DNA of 64,000 nt from Micromonospora sp. WMMA1947 (GTDB lineage: Bacteria > Actinomycetota > Actinomycetes > Mycobacteriales > Micromonosporaceae), in the NCBI RefSeq assembly GCF_027497355.1, contig NZ_CP114909.1:1798001-1862000 (forward strand). The letters are read 5' to 3'. Below the pieces are notes generated by a model. It saw nothing but the letters and a program-made list of their open reading frames with translations. It did not search any database and had not been told where the DNA came from. Below are positions 1-10,372 of this stretch, in pieces (within the stretch, counting starts at the first letter, position 1; the number at the start of each line of letters is the position of its first letter). The position numbers were made by a program, and so were the translations under genes.

Positions 1-1
1 G

Positions 2-1186
2 GTGACCGTGGCCGAGGAACAGGGCCTGCGCGTCCTCGTGCACGACGGCGAGTTCACCGAGCGCGTCCTCGGCCTCCCGGCCGAGCTGCACCGGGTCGAC
101 GAGCGGCGGCAGGAGGAGCTGATCGCCGCCGCGGTCCCCGGCGAGAAGCTCCAGCCGCCGGAGCGCGAGGGCCGCACCATAGTGCTGACCTCCGGCACCA
201 CAGGCGCGCCCAAGGGCGCCCGGCGGCCCACCCCGCACGGCTTCGGCCCGCTGGTGTCCATCATCGACCGCATCCCGCTGCACGCGAAGAACACCGTGAT
301 GATCGCCGCGCCGGTCTTCCACACCTGGGGGTACGCCGCACTGCAGGTCTCGTTCGCGCTGCGCGCCACAGTCGTGCTGCACCGCCGCTTCGACCCGGCC
401 GCCACGCTCGCCGCGCTGGTCGACCAGCGGTGCGACGCGATGTTCGCCGTACCGGTGATGCTGCAACGGCTGATGGAGGTGGCGCCGCCGCAGCCCCGGC
501 CGGCGCTCAAGGTGGTGGCGGTCAGCGGTTCCGCGCTGCCCGGCAACCTGGCCGTCGCGTTCATGGACCGGTACGGCGACGTGCTCTACAACCTGTACGG
601 CTCGACCGAGGTCTCCTGGGCCTCCATCGCCGGCCCGCGCGAGCTGCGCGCCGCGCCCACCACCGCCGGCCGGCCGCCGCACGGCACCCGGCTGGCCATC
701 CTGGACGAGACCGGCCGGGCGGTCCGCGACGGCGAGGTCGGGCGGATCTTCGTGGGCAACGAGATGCTGTTCGAGGGCTACACCTCGGGCGCCGGCCGGG
801 AGAGCCGCGACGGCCTGCTCGACACCGGCGACCTGGGCCGGCTGAACGCCGACGGGCTGCTCTTCGTCGACGGCCGGGCCGACGACATGATCGTCTCGGG
901 TGGGGAGAACGTCTTCCCGTCCGAGGTGGAGGATCTGATCGCCCGGTTGCCGCAGGTCCGCGAGGTCGCCGTGATCGGCGTACCGGACCCCGACTACGGC
1001 CAGCGGCTGGCCGCGTTCCTGGCGCTGCACACCGGCGAGACGCTCGACCCGGAGGCGGTCCGCGAGTACGTCCGCCGCTACCTGGCCCGCTTCTCCGTGC
1101 CCCGCGACGTGGTGTTCGTGAAATACCTGCCGCGCAACGCCACCGGCAAGGTGCTCACCCGGGAGCTGCGCCGCTACTTCGACTGA
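2..1186 (+). CDS. AMP-dependent acyl-CoA synthetase/ligase, N-terminus outside window
   Basis: ANL-superfamily ligase that activates a carboxylic acid as acyl-AMP and transfers it to CoA. The visible 394 residues contain the ATP-binding loop TSGTTGAPKG near residue 64, the YGSTE motif near 200, DTGDLGRL near 273, the hinge and A8 region GRADDMIVSGGENVFPSEVE near 290-308, and the catalytic lysine in NATGK at about 383. Complete family members have 500-550 residues, so roughly the first 100-130 are missing; the codon at base 2 is not a trustworthy start. The substrate cannot be read from sequence; the overall look is FadD-like. It ends about 80 bases before the next gene, which has its own start signals. 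Confidence 0.9.
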   Translation: MTVAEEQGLRVLVHDGEFTERVLGLPAELHRVDERRQEELIAAAVPGEKLQPPEREGRTIVLTSGTTGAPKGARRPTPHGFGPLVSIIDRIPLHAKNTVMIAAPVFHTWGYAALQVSFALRATVVLHRRFDPAATLAALVDQRCDAMFAVPVMLQRLMEVAPPQPRPALKVVAVSGSALPGNLAVAFMDRYGDVLYNLYGSTEVSWASIAGPRELRAAPTTAGRPPHGTRLAILDETGRAVRDGEVGRIFVGNEMLFEGYTSGAGRESRDGLLDTGDLGRLNADGLLFVDGRADDMIVSGGENVFPSEVEDLIARLPQVREVAVIGVPDPDYGQRLAAFLALHTGETLDPEAVREYVRRYLARFSVPRDVVFVKYLPRNATGKVLTRELRRYFD

Positions 1187-1264
1187 TCGACATCGGACAG
1201 ACAGCCCTGACCGCCCGGTGCTACGTTCTCCCCCGATCGGACGGGGACAACGGGGAGCACCACA

Positions 1265-2735
1265 ATGGACCGGTTTCGGCGGCGTACCGCGCTCGGCCTT
1301 TTCGTCGGCGGCGCGTCCGCCGCCGCGCTCGGCTCGTTCGAGCCGGTCCACGGCAGCCGGCCCGACGACGCACCCACCCGGTGGCCGGTTCCGCCCGTCG
1401 AACGGGAGAACCGCGCCGCCGGCGAGCCGTGGTGGCCCGCGCACGGCGGCCCGGCCGCCGACGACAGGCGGCGTCAGATCCAGGGGTACGCCTCGACGAC
1501 GAGCGTCGCCCCCGGCGAGGTGATCGATTTCCACGTCGCCGTCAATCCCGGCGGCCGGTTCCGGATCAGCGTGCACCGCATCGGCTGGTACGACGGCGCG
1601 GGCGCCCGCACGATGCTGACCAGCCCCGAGCTGAGGGGCAAGCCGCAGCCGGTGCCGGTCGCCGACCCGGAAGGTGTGCTCGACTGCCGGTGGCCGGTGT
1701 CCTGGCGCCTGCCCGTCCCGCACGGCTGGACCTCCGGCCTCTACCAGGCGGTCTTCACCTCGGCCGGCGGCTGGCGGGCCTGCACGCCGTTCGTGGTGCG
1801 CGACGACAGGCGCCCGGCCGCGCTCTGCGTGGTGCTGCCGGTGACCACCTGGCAGGCGTACAACCAGTGGCCGCGCGACCGGCGGGTCGGCAAGAGCCTC
1901 TACAACGGCTACCGGCCCAGTGGGCGGCGCGACCCGGCGCTGCGGGCGCGCGCCGTCTCGTTCGACCGCCCGTACGCCGACGCGGGCCTGCCCACCCACT
2001 TCGACCGCGACGAGGCAGCGGTCCGGTGGCTGGAACGCAACCGCTACGACGTCAGCTACGCCACCAGCTTCGACCTGCACTCCGGGCGACTCGCCCCGGC
2101 CCGGTACCGGGGTCTGGTGTTCTGCGGGCACGACGAGTACTGGTCGGCCGAGATGCGCAGCGCCACCGAGGTCGGCCTGGACGGGGGCACCAGCCTCGCG
2201 TTCCTCGGCGCGAACAGCGTCTACTGGCACGCCCGCGTACGCCCCGCCGCCGACGGCCGCCCCGAACGCGTCCTCGAGTGCGCCAAGACACTGCCCGACC
2301 CGGGCGCCGGCACCGGCGACCCGACAGTGACCTGGCGCGACCTGGACCGGCCGGAACAGGCGCTGCTCGGCGTGCAGTACAACGGCATCGTGCTGACCCC
2401 GCAGCCGCTCGTGGTGCGCGCCGCCGACCACTGGGTGTGGGCCGGCACCGGCGTCGCCGACGGCGACCGCATCCCGGGCGTGGTCGCGGGCGAGGCGGAC
2501 GGGCTGCACGCCGCCCTCCCCCGGCCCGCCGGAACCGCGCTCAGCTCGTCGCCGTACCCGGCCCAGCAGGGCGGGCGGCGACTCCAGAGCAGCCACCTCC
2601 ACGAGACGGCACGCGGAGCTGTCGTCTTCGCCAGCGGCACGCTCGGCTGGACACTGGCACTGGACCGGCAGGGGCACCGTGACCCGCGCATCGAGCGGGC
2701 CACGGCGAACGTGCTCGACCGGATGGTCGGGCCGG

Positions 2736-2752
<17 letters not shown>
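1265..2752 (+). CDS. Tat-exported protein with N,N-dimethylformamidase beta-subunit-like domain
   Basis: The protein has 495 residues. It starts with a twin-arginine signal (RRRTALGLF at about residues 5-13, then an Ala/Gly-rich hydrophobic run), so it should leave the cell folded. The body resembles the large-subunit fold annotated as N,N-dimethylformamidase beta subunit. Typical blocks are RIGWYDGAGAR, LPVTTWQAYNQW, the segment around SYATSFDLH, and FCGHDEYWS. No small subunit gene lies nearby, so a true amidase role is doubtful; many actinobacterial members are uncharacterised secreted proteins. The ATG follows GGGAGC in the leader. The 3' end overlaps the convergent purD by 17 bases, so the two transcripts can pair at their ends. 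Confidence 0.75.
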
Positions 2753-3992
<1,240 letters not shown>

Positions 3993-4020
3993 CCTACTGA
4001 CCGCCCCACCCCACCCCGTC

Positions 4021-4078
4021 GATCATGAAGTTGACGGCAGGATGTGAGATCGACATCGCCGTCAACTTCATGGTCAAC
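4021..4078. repeat. GATCATG palindromic element, copy 1
   Basis: Imperfect 58-base inverted repeat. The left arm is GATCATGAAGTTGACGGC (4021-4038), the right arm GCCGTCAACTTCATGGTC (4058-4075), with a loop of about 19 bases containing ATGTGAGATCGACA. It closely matches the copy at 5100-5160, including the loop, in the same orientation. The stop codon of the reverse-strand gene at 4074-5003 is the TGA read from its right edge. It could act as a terminator or RNA stabiliser for that gene or downstream of purD's promoter side. Confidence 0.85.
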
Positions 4079-5003
4079 GCCGGGTCCTCGCGGCCAGTGC
4101 CTGGCGGATCACCTGGGGGATGTAGTCGGGACGGAGGGTGTCGGGCCAGGTGAACCTGAGGACGGTCCAGCCGGCGTTGGTCAGACGGTTCTGCCGCTGC
4201 CTGTCGTCGAAGAGCGCATCGGGCGTGGAGTGCGGACCACTTCCGTCCGCCTCGGCGATCACCCGGGCGGTCCGCCAGCCCATGTCGCCGATGCCGAGCA
4301 GGTAGCCGTCGGCGTCCCGCACCTCGACCTGGAGTGCGTCCGGCGGGACGCCGCCGTCGACGCACCGGAGACGGGTACGCGTCTCCAGCGGCGACTGGGC
4401 GCCGCCGTTCGCCTCGGCCAGGTAACGACGTGCGTTCACCACGCCCCGGCGGCCCGCGATCAGGGCGGGGATGGCCGCGAACTCGTCCTCACTGATCCGT
4501 CCCTGGTTGAGCGCCGAGTCGAGCAGGGCCACCGCGACGTAGCGACGTACCCGGAGGACGAGTTCCGCGAGCGTGTGCGTGGGAGCCGTCACCGGAATGC
4601 CGTCGACAGTCGTCAGCGCCTGCTCGGGATGCTCGAACTGGTGCAACGCCACGGCGGGATCCCTGACACGGGCCGGCCGCGCCGCGTGCCCCGGCACCGC
4701 GACGTGAATCGTGCCCGTCCTCGGCAGCCCCGCGATCCCGTGCAGCTCGGCTGCCGTGCCGAGAACGGCGTGCGCCTCCGGACCCAGCGACAGGACCGCC
4801 GCCCGGATCTGACGGCGTCGCTCCGCGCCGTCGGGTCCGGGGCGGTCGACGGCGTACGTCGCGCGAGCCAGCCGCCGCCACCGACGCGAGGTGAGAAGAT
4901 TGTCGATCTCGTGCCGGCTGAAGCCGGCCCGGAGCGCCTGTGCACGGGTGACGACGCCACCCTGGTCACTCGCGATCTGCCGGATCACCCAAGCCCGTTC
5001 CAC
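4074..5003 (-). CDS. AbiEi-like winged-helix plus DUF559 (Vsr-like nuclease fold) protein
   Basis: The protein has 309 residues from GTG 5003; an ATG at 5108 inside the upstream palindrome would give 344. The N-terminus (IASDQGGVVTRAQALRAG followed by RHEIDNLL and RRLARATYAV) is the helix-turn-helix type found in AbiEi antitoxins. The C-terminus (MGWRTARVIAEADG, DRQRQNRLTNAGW, VLRFTW) is DUF559, related to the Vsr/PD-(D/E)XK nuclease fold. I prefer GTG 5003 because the family N-terminus begins there and the extra 35 residues are low-complexity. No AbiEii toxin gene is adjacent, so the antitoxin label reflects domain similarity only. The gene lies between two copies of one palindromic element, and its stop codon is provided by one of them. 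The function of such solitary proteins is not established. Confidence 0.75.
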   Translation of the reverse strand: MERAWVIRQIASDQGGVVTRAQALRAGFSRHEIDNLLTSRRWRRLARATYAVDRPGPDGAERRRQIRAAVLSLGPEAHAVLGTAAELHGIAGLPRTGTIHVAVPGHAARPARVRDPAVALHQFEHPEQALTTVDGIPVTAPTHTLAELVLRVRRYVAVALLDSALNQGRISEDEFAAIPALIAGRRGVVNARRYLAEANGGAQSPLETRTRLRCVDGGVPPDALQVEVRDADGYLLGIGDMGWRTARVIAEADGSGPHSTPDALFDDRQRQNRLTNAGWTVLRFTWPDTLRPDYIPQVIRQALAARTRR

Positions 5004-5043
5004 CCACCGAGCGTCCCCGCGCACGCCACCCACGCGAGACCCC

Positions 5044-5073
5044 TGTGGATAACCCACCCAACCCTGTGGACAA
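5044..5073 (-). other. pair of DnaA-box-like sites
   Basis: On the reverse strand the sequence reads TTGTCCACA then TTATCCACA (plus strand TGTGGACAA at 5065-5073 and TGTGGATAA at 5044-5052). Both match the DnaA-box consensus, and their starts are 21 bases apart, about two helical turns. They lie in the 5' region of the DUF559 gene. Two sites cannot make an origin, but they could titrate DnaA or regulate the gene. Confidence 0.55.
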
Positions 5074-5099
5074 CCCCGACCGGCCTTCGCCGTCGCCCC

Positions 5100-5160
5100 G
5101 TTGATCATGAAGTTAGCGGCAATGTGGATCTACAAAACGGCCGTCAACTTCATGATCAAC
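5100..5160. repeat. GATCATG palindromic element, copy 2
   Basis: Inverted repeat of about 61 bases with arms GTTGATCATGAAGTTAGCGG (from 5100) and GGCCGTCAACTTCATGATCA (from 5139), and an AT-richer loop with ATGTGGATCTACAAAA. It aligns over its whole length with the copy at 4021-4078 in the same orientation. It lies between the DUF559 gene and the 3' end of purA and could terminate purA transcripts. An in-frame ATG of the DUF559 reading frame (5108) lies inside it. Confidence 0.85.
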
Positions 5161-5161
5161 C

Positions 5162-6567
<1,406 letters not shown>

Positions 6568-6625
6568 CTAACAAGTAGTGACGGTGGGACCAGCAGGGGT
6601 TGGTCGAGAAGCAGGAGGCTCCTTC

Positions 6626-7624
6626 GTGTACGACGTGGTGCTGCTCACCCTCGGCTCGGACCGGGACGCTCCCGGTGGTGGCTGCGGCAGCGGCGGCGCC
6701 TGCTGCGGCGGCGCGGACGACACCGCTGCCGAGAGCGGCGAGGAGCGCTGCGAGACGCCGCGCGTACCGGTGCTGGCCTGCGCGGACGAGCTGACCGCCC
6801 GCGGCGCCCGGGTGACCACGGTGACCGCGCGATCGGACCGGGAGATCGACGAGGTGCTGGCCCGGCTCGACGGCCCGCCGCGCGCCGACGGCCTCACCTG
6901 GCCCGACTCCGACGGCAAGACCCGGCTGGTCGTCGCCACGGCGAGTGACGGCCAGTTGCGCGCCGTCCTGCGCCGGCTGGTCCGCCGGTACGCTCCGCCG
7001 CCGAGCCGCCGCCCCGCGGACCTCGCAGACAACCGTACGGTGCCCGACCTGCCCCCGGTGGGCGTACTCCCGCTCGATCCGGCCCGGTCCGGGACGGCGC
7101 GGGACCTGGCCGCGCAGCTCGGGTTGCCCCGGGATCCGGCGGGTGTGGCCGCCGCGGTGCTGGACGGCACCGCCCGGCGGCTGGACCTGCTGCGCAACGA
7201 CGGCGGCTCGGTGACGCTGGACGGCGCGCTGCTCGGCGCCGCCGACGACGCCGGTCGCCCGCTGCACTGGCGGGCCCGGGTCGAGGTCGACGGCACTGTG
7301 CTCAGCGACGGTACCGAGCCGATCACGGCGTGCGCGATCGGCAACGCGGGCGGGTACGCGCGCCTGGGTGAGGTGGACCTGCTGGGCGGTCCGGATCCGG
7401 CCGACGGCCGGGTGACGGTGGGCGTCGCCGTACCGGTGGTGAGCCGGTCGGCGTTGGGCCGGAAGAAGGTCCGGCTGGAGGTGCGCCGGGCGCGGGGCCG
7501 TGCGGTGGCGGTGGTGCCCCGCGACGAGAAGGTGCCCTTCCTCGACGACGGCGTCGAGGGCGAGCTGAGCCGCAAGCGCTCCTGGTGGACCGAGCCGGGC
7601 GCCTGGGCGGTCTGGACGGGCTGA
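6626..7624 (+). CDS. diacylglycerol/lipid-kinase-like protein with altered nucleotide motifs
   Basis: The protein has 332 residues from GTG 6626, which follows AGGAGG by seven bases; an upstream in-frame start at 6578 lacks such a site. The C-terminal half (ITACAIGNAGGYARLGEVDL) resembles the beta-sandwich domain of diacylglycerol and sphingosine kinases. In the N-terminal half the family signature GGDGT appears as ASDGQ (LVVATASDGQ), and GTGNDLA appears as SGTARDLA (LPLDPARSGTARDLAAQLG), so catalysis may be lost or changed. A Gly/Cys segment (GGGCGSGGACCGG, with more cysteines just after) sits near residue 15 and could bind metal. The true activity is unknown. Confidence 0.65.
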   Translation: MYDVVLLTLGSDRDAPGGGCGSGGACCGGADDTAAESGEERCETPRVPVLACADELTARGARVTTVTARSDREIDEVLARLDGPPRADGLTWPDSDGKTRLVVATASDGQLRAVLRRLVRRYAPPPSRRPADLADNRTVPDLPPVGVLPLDPARSGTARDLAAQLGLPRDPAGVAAAVLDGTARRLDLLRNDGGSVTLDGALLGAADDAGRPLHWRARVEVDGTVLSDGTEPITACAIGNAGGYARLGEVDLLGGPDPADGRVTVGVAVPVVSRSALGRKKVRLEVRRARGRAVAVVPRDEKVPFLDDGVEGELSRKRSWWTEPGAWAVWTG

Positions 7625-7701
7625 CCTCGGTCGATTCCCTCCCGGCTCGCGGCGCTGGCCGGACCGCCTATCCTCGGCGGAAGGAATGGGGAGGAACCGT
7701 G

Positions 7702-9630
7702 GTGCACGAGAACGACGACCGGGCCCACGTACCGGGCCGGCCGCAGGTGCCGCAGCGGGACGTCGAGCCGCTCTGGCCGCCGGAGGAGACCGACGCGGCG
7801 GCGGCCACGATCCCGCCGTGGGCGTCGGTGCCCTGGCCGCTCCCGTCGGCCGACGCTCCGACACCGCCGGCGGCGGACGTCCCGGCACCACCGGCGGCGG
7901 ACGTTCCGACGCCGCCGGCGCCCGCGGTCGACCTGGACCTGCCGTTCACGCTCGACCAGGCGACGTCCGGCCCGTCACCGGCCCAGCCGGCACCGGCGAC
8001 CACGACCGCCCCGGACACGACCGCCACCCGGGAGACCTCCGACGCGGACGACGAGGGCGCCGGGAACGGACGGGCCACCTCGCCGTGGGCACAGCCGCCG
8101 CAGCGGGCCGGGTCGGACTCCACCACCACGCCGGTCCCCGCCGACGCCACGGCCGCGGAGCCCGAGGCAGCGGAGGCCGACGGCACCGCGTCCGGCCGCG
8201 CCACCGTGGTGCCGCCGTCGCCGTCCGACGCTCGCTCCGAAGACGGCACGGTTTCCGGCCGCGCCACTGTCACCGCGGTACCGCCCGCACCGTCCGACGC
8301 CCTCCCCGCCGACGGCACCGTCGCGGGCCGGGCCACTGTCGCCGGTACGCCGGCCCCGCCGTCGCCGGACACCGGCTCCGGAGCGACAGGGCCCGGCGGT
8401 CCCGCGCCGGAGCCGCCGCGCCTCGGGCCGTTCCCGCCGTCGCCGGGCGTGCCGGCGCAGCCGTCCCCCTACGGCAACGGCTACCCGCCGCCCGGCTACC
8501 AGCCACAACCCGGCCAGCCCGGGTATCAGCCGCAACCCGGCCAGCCCGGCTGGTACCCGCCGACCGGCTGGACGCCCCAGACCGGCGTGCCACAGCCGGG
8601 CGGTCCGATGCCCCCGCAGGCGCCCGTGTCCGGCCCGGTGGCACCCCCGCCGGCGCATCAGCCCCCGGCCCACCCGGAGCAGGGCTGGACGGCGCAGCAG
8701 GCGGTGCCCCCGACCGCCGAGGACTTCGCCCGCCGCCGCCAGGCCCGGCCGGTCGACCCGGTGGCCACCATGGGCGTACGCGCGGTGGTCAACAAGATCG
8801 GGCTGGTCCGGCTCGCGCCCGGGCGGCACGAGCAGGAGATGAAGCGCGACATCGAGATGGTCCGCCGCAACTTCGGCGGGCTGCGCCAGGTGACAGTGGT
8901 CAACCCGAAGGGCGGCGCCGGCAAGACGGTGGCGATCCTGCTGCTCGCCATGACGTTCGGCCAGAAACGCGGCGGCTACGTGCTGGCCTGGGACAACAAC
9001 GAGACCCAGGGCACCCTCGGCATGCGGGCGCAGCAGGACTTCCACGCCCGTACGGTGCGGGACATGCTGCGGGACCTGGCCCAGTTCCAGGGGCCGCACG
9101 GCCGGGTCGGCGACCTGTCGCAGTACGTCCGCTCGCAGGGCGAGGGCATGTTCGACGTACTCGCCTCGGACGAGTCCGCGACCGGCGGCGAGATGCTCAC
9201 CGCCGCCGCGTTCGCGGAGATCCGTGAGGTGGTCAGCCGCTTCTACAAGCTGATCTTCGTGGACACCGGGAACAACGTCCGGGCGCAGAACTGGCAGGCC
9301 GCCATGGACGCCACCGACCAGCTCGTGGTGACCATGTCGGCCCGTAACGACTCGGCCGAGACCGCCGCCCGGATGCTCGACCACCTGGAGCAGAGCGGCC
9401 GGCAGCGGCTGGTGCGGCAGGCGGTGACGGTGGTCTCGATGCCGCCGTCACGCAAGGAGATCGACCTGCCCGCGATCCAGGCCCACTTCGCGGCGCGGAC
9501 CCGGGCGGTGCTGCTGGCGCCGTACGAGCGGCTCATCGACACCGGCGAGCCGCTGCGGTACGGGCAGCTCTCCTCCGCCACCCGGGACGCCTGGCTGAAG
9601 ATCGCCGCGTCGGTGGCGGAAGGGCTGTAG
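7702..9630 (+). CDS. ParA/MinD-like ATPase with long Pro-rich N-terminal region
   Basis: The protein has 642 residues from GTG 7702; GTG 7699 is equally in frame, and GGGGAGGA precedes both. Residues 1 to about 350 are low-complexity and Pro/Ala-rich, with three spaced copies of a Gly-Arg-Ala-Thr-Val motif and a repeated YQPQPGQPG unit. The C-terminal 290 residues form the ATPase: deviant Walker A KGGAGKT near 404, IFVDTGNN near 515 and VVTMSARNDSAET near 540. The layout recalls actinobacterial MinD/ParA proteins associated with type VII secretion or cell poles, but no ESX gene is near. It is followed by a shared bidirectional terminator. Confidence 0.75.
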   Translation: MHENDDRAHVPGRPQVPQRDVEPLWPPEETDAAAATIPPWASVPWPLPSADAPTPPAADVPAPPAADVPTPPAPAVDLDLPFTLDQATSGPSPAQPAPATTTAPDTTATRETSDADDEGAGNGRATSPWAQPPQRAGSDSTTTPVPADATAAEPEAAEADGTASGRATVVPPSPSDARSEDGTVSGRATVTAVPPAPSDALPADGTVAGRATVAGTPAPPSPDTGSGATGPGGPAPEPPRLGPFPPSPGVPAQPSPYGNGYPPPGYQPQPGQPGYQPQPGQPGWYPPTGWTPQTGVPQPGGPMPPQAPVSGPVAPPPAHQPPAHPEQGWTAQQAVPPTAEDFARRRQARPVDPVATMGVRAVVNKIGLVRLAPGRHEQEMKRDIEMVRRNFGGLRQVTVVNPKGGAGKTVAILLLAMTFGQKRGGYVLAWDNNETQGTLGMRAQQDFHARTVRDMLRDLAQFQGPHGRVGDLSQYVRSQGEGMFDVLASDESATGGEMLTAAAFAEIREVVSRFYKLIFVDTGNNVRAQNWQAAMDATDQLVVTMSARNDSAETAARMLDHLEQSGRQRLVRQAVTVVSMPPSRKEIDLPAIQAHFAARTRAVLLAPYERLIDTGEPLRYGQLSSATRDAWLKIAASVAEGL

Positions 9631-9636
9631 GACGGG

Positions 9637-9673
9637 CGCGACGGCCGGCCCCCGGATCGGGACCGGCCGTCGC
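9637..9673. terminator. bidirectional terminator-like hairpin
   Basis: Near-perfect inverted repeat with arms CGCGACGGCCGG and CCGGCCGTCGCG between the convergent ATPase and DUF3151 genes. Its position fits termination of both transcripts. Confidence 0.7.
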
Positions 9674-9681
9674 GGCAGTGG

Positions 9682-10110
9682 TCAGTCGCCGGAGAGCGCG
9701 TCTCCGGCGGCCGGGTCGCAGTCGCGGAGGAACTGGGCGCACCGGGCCGCCTCGTCCGCCTCGCCGATCTCCCCCGCGGCGCGGGACAGCACGTAGAGGC
9801 AGCGGAGGAAGCCCCGGTTGGGCTTGTGCGACCAGGGCACCGGGCCGTGACCCTTCCAGCCGCTGCGGCGCAGCTGGTCCAGGCCCCGGTGGTAGCCGGT
9901 GCGGGCGTACGCGTACGCCGCCACGACCTGACCCGCGGCGAGCGAGCGGCCGGCCAGCGCGGCCCACGCCGCGCTGTGGGTCGGGAATCGGGCCGCGACC
10001 TCGGCGTACGCCTCGTCGGTGCCCTGCTCGGCCGCCGCCGCCAGCGCGGCGTCGGCCTCCTCGTGGGCCGGGAGCAGGGTGGCCGGTGGCTCAGGCAACA
10101 GGTTCTGCAT
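9682..10110 (-). CDS. DUF3151 family protein
   Basis: The protein has 142 residues from ATG 10110 (MQNLLPEPP); a TTG four codons upstream is possible but less likely. The helical, TPR-like sequence contains the family blocks RFPTHSAAWAALA, AYAYARTGYHRGLDQLRRSGW and GPVPWSHKPNRGFLRCLYVL. DUF3151 proteins are common in actinobacteria and often lie near fructose-bisphosphate aldolase genes; fbaA is 1.6 kb away here. No biochemical role is known to me. There is no signal peptide or membrane segment, so it should be cytoplasmic. Confidence 0.88.
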   Translation of the reverse strand: MQNLLPEPPATLLPAHEEADAALAAAAEQGTDEAYAEVAARFPTHSAAWAALAGRSLAAGQVVAAYAYARTGYHRGLDQLRRSGWKGHGPVPWSHKPNRGFLRCLYVLSRAAGEIGEADEAARCAQFLRDCDPAAGDALSGD

Positions 10111-10188
10111 CGCCCCATTCAACCCGCTTCGCCCACGGGTACGCGAGGGGCCTCGCCCGTACGGTTGGCTGAACGGCTGAGGGTTTCG

Positions 10189-10275
10189 TCACGCCTGCGG
10201 CGGGAGCACACGTACCCGCGGCCCATGCCGCCGCCGTGGTTCTTGCACTACAAATACAGATCCGGAGCCTCCCCA
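10189..10275 (-). other. AT-richer intergenic island, possible 19-residue ORF
   Basis: The 10111-10372 gap contains an unusually AT-rich stretch for this genome (TTCTTGCACTACAAATACAG, plus strand, from about 10241). On the minus strand a GTG at 10248 opens a 19-residue ORF ending at 10189, Arg/Pro-rich ([18 protein letters not shown]). No ribosome-binding site lies at normal distance, so it would need leaderless translation. It may instead be promoter DNA for the flanking genes. I cannot assign it. Confidence 0.25.
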
Positions 10276-10289
10276 GGACCCGGTTACGC

Positions 10290-10320
10290 AGGAGCCCGGC
10301 GGCGTGCCCGCCGGGCTCCT
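10290..10320. terminator. GC-rich hairpin
   Basis: Perfect inverted repeat AGGAGCCCGGCGG / CCGCCGGGCTCCT with a five-base loop, about 50 bases before the LOG-family start. It lies between the divergent DUF3151 and LOG genes. It could end an upstream minor transcript or structure the LOG leader. Confidence 0.5.
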
Positions 10321-10372
10321 GTCGTTCCCGCCCCCGGTTTCGGCACTTGCCGCGCGGGGGCAGGATGGCCTG

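Noticed and set aside
4074..5003. Complete type IV toxin-antitoxin system
   Set aside because: Only the AbiEi-like helix-turn-helix is present; no AbiEii nucleotidyltransferase gene is adjacent.
5044..5073. Replication origin
   Set aside because: Only two DnaA-like boxes, no dnaA, dnaN or AT-rich unwinding region; kept only as a local motif.
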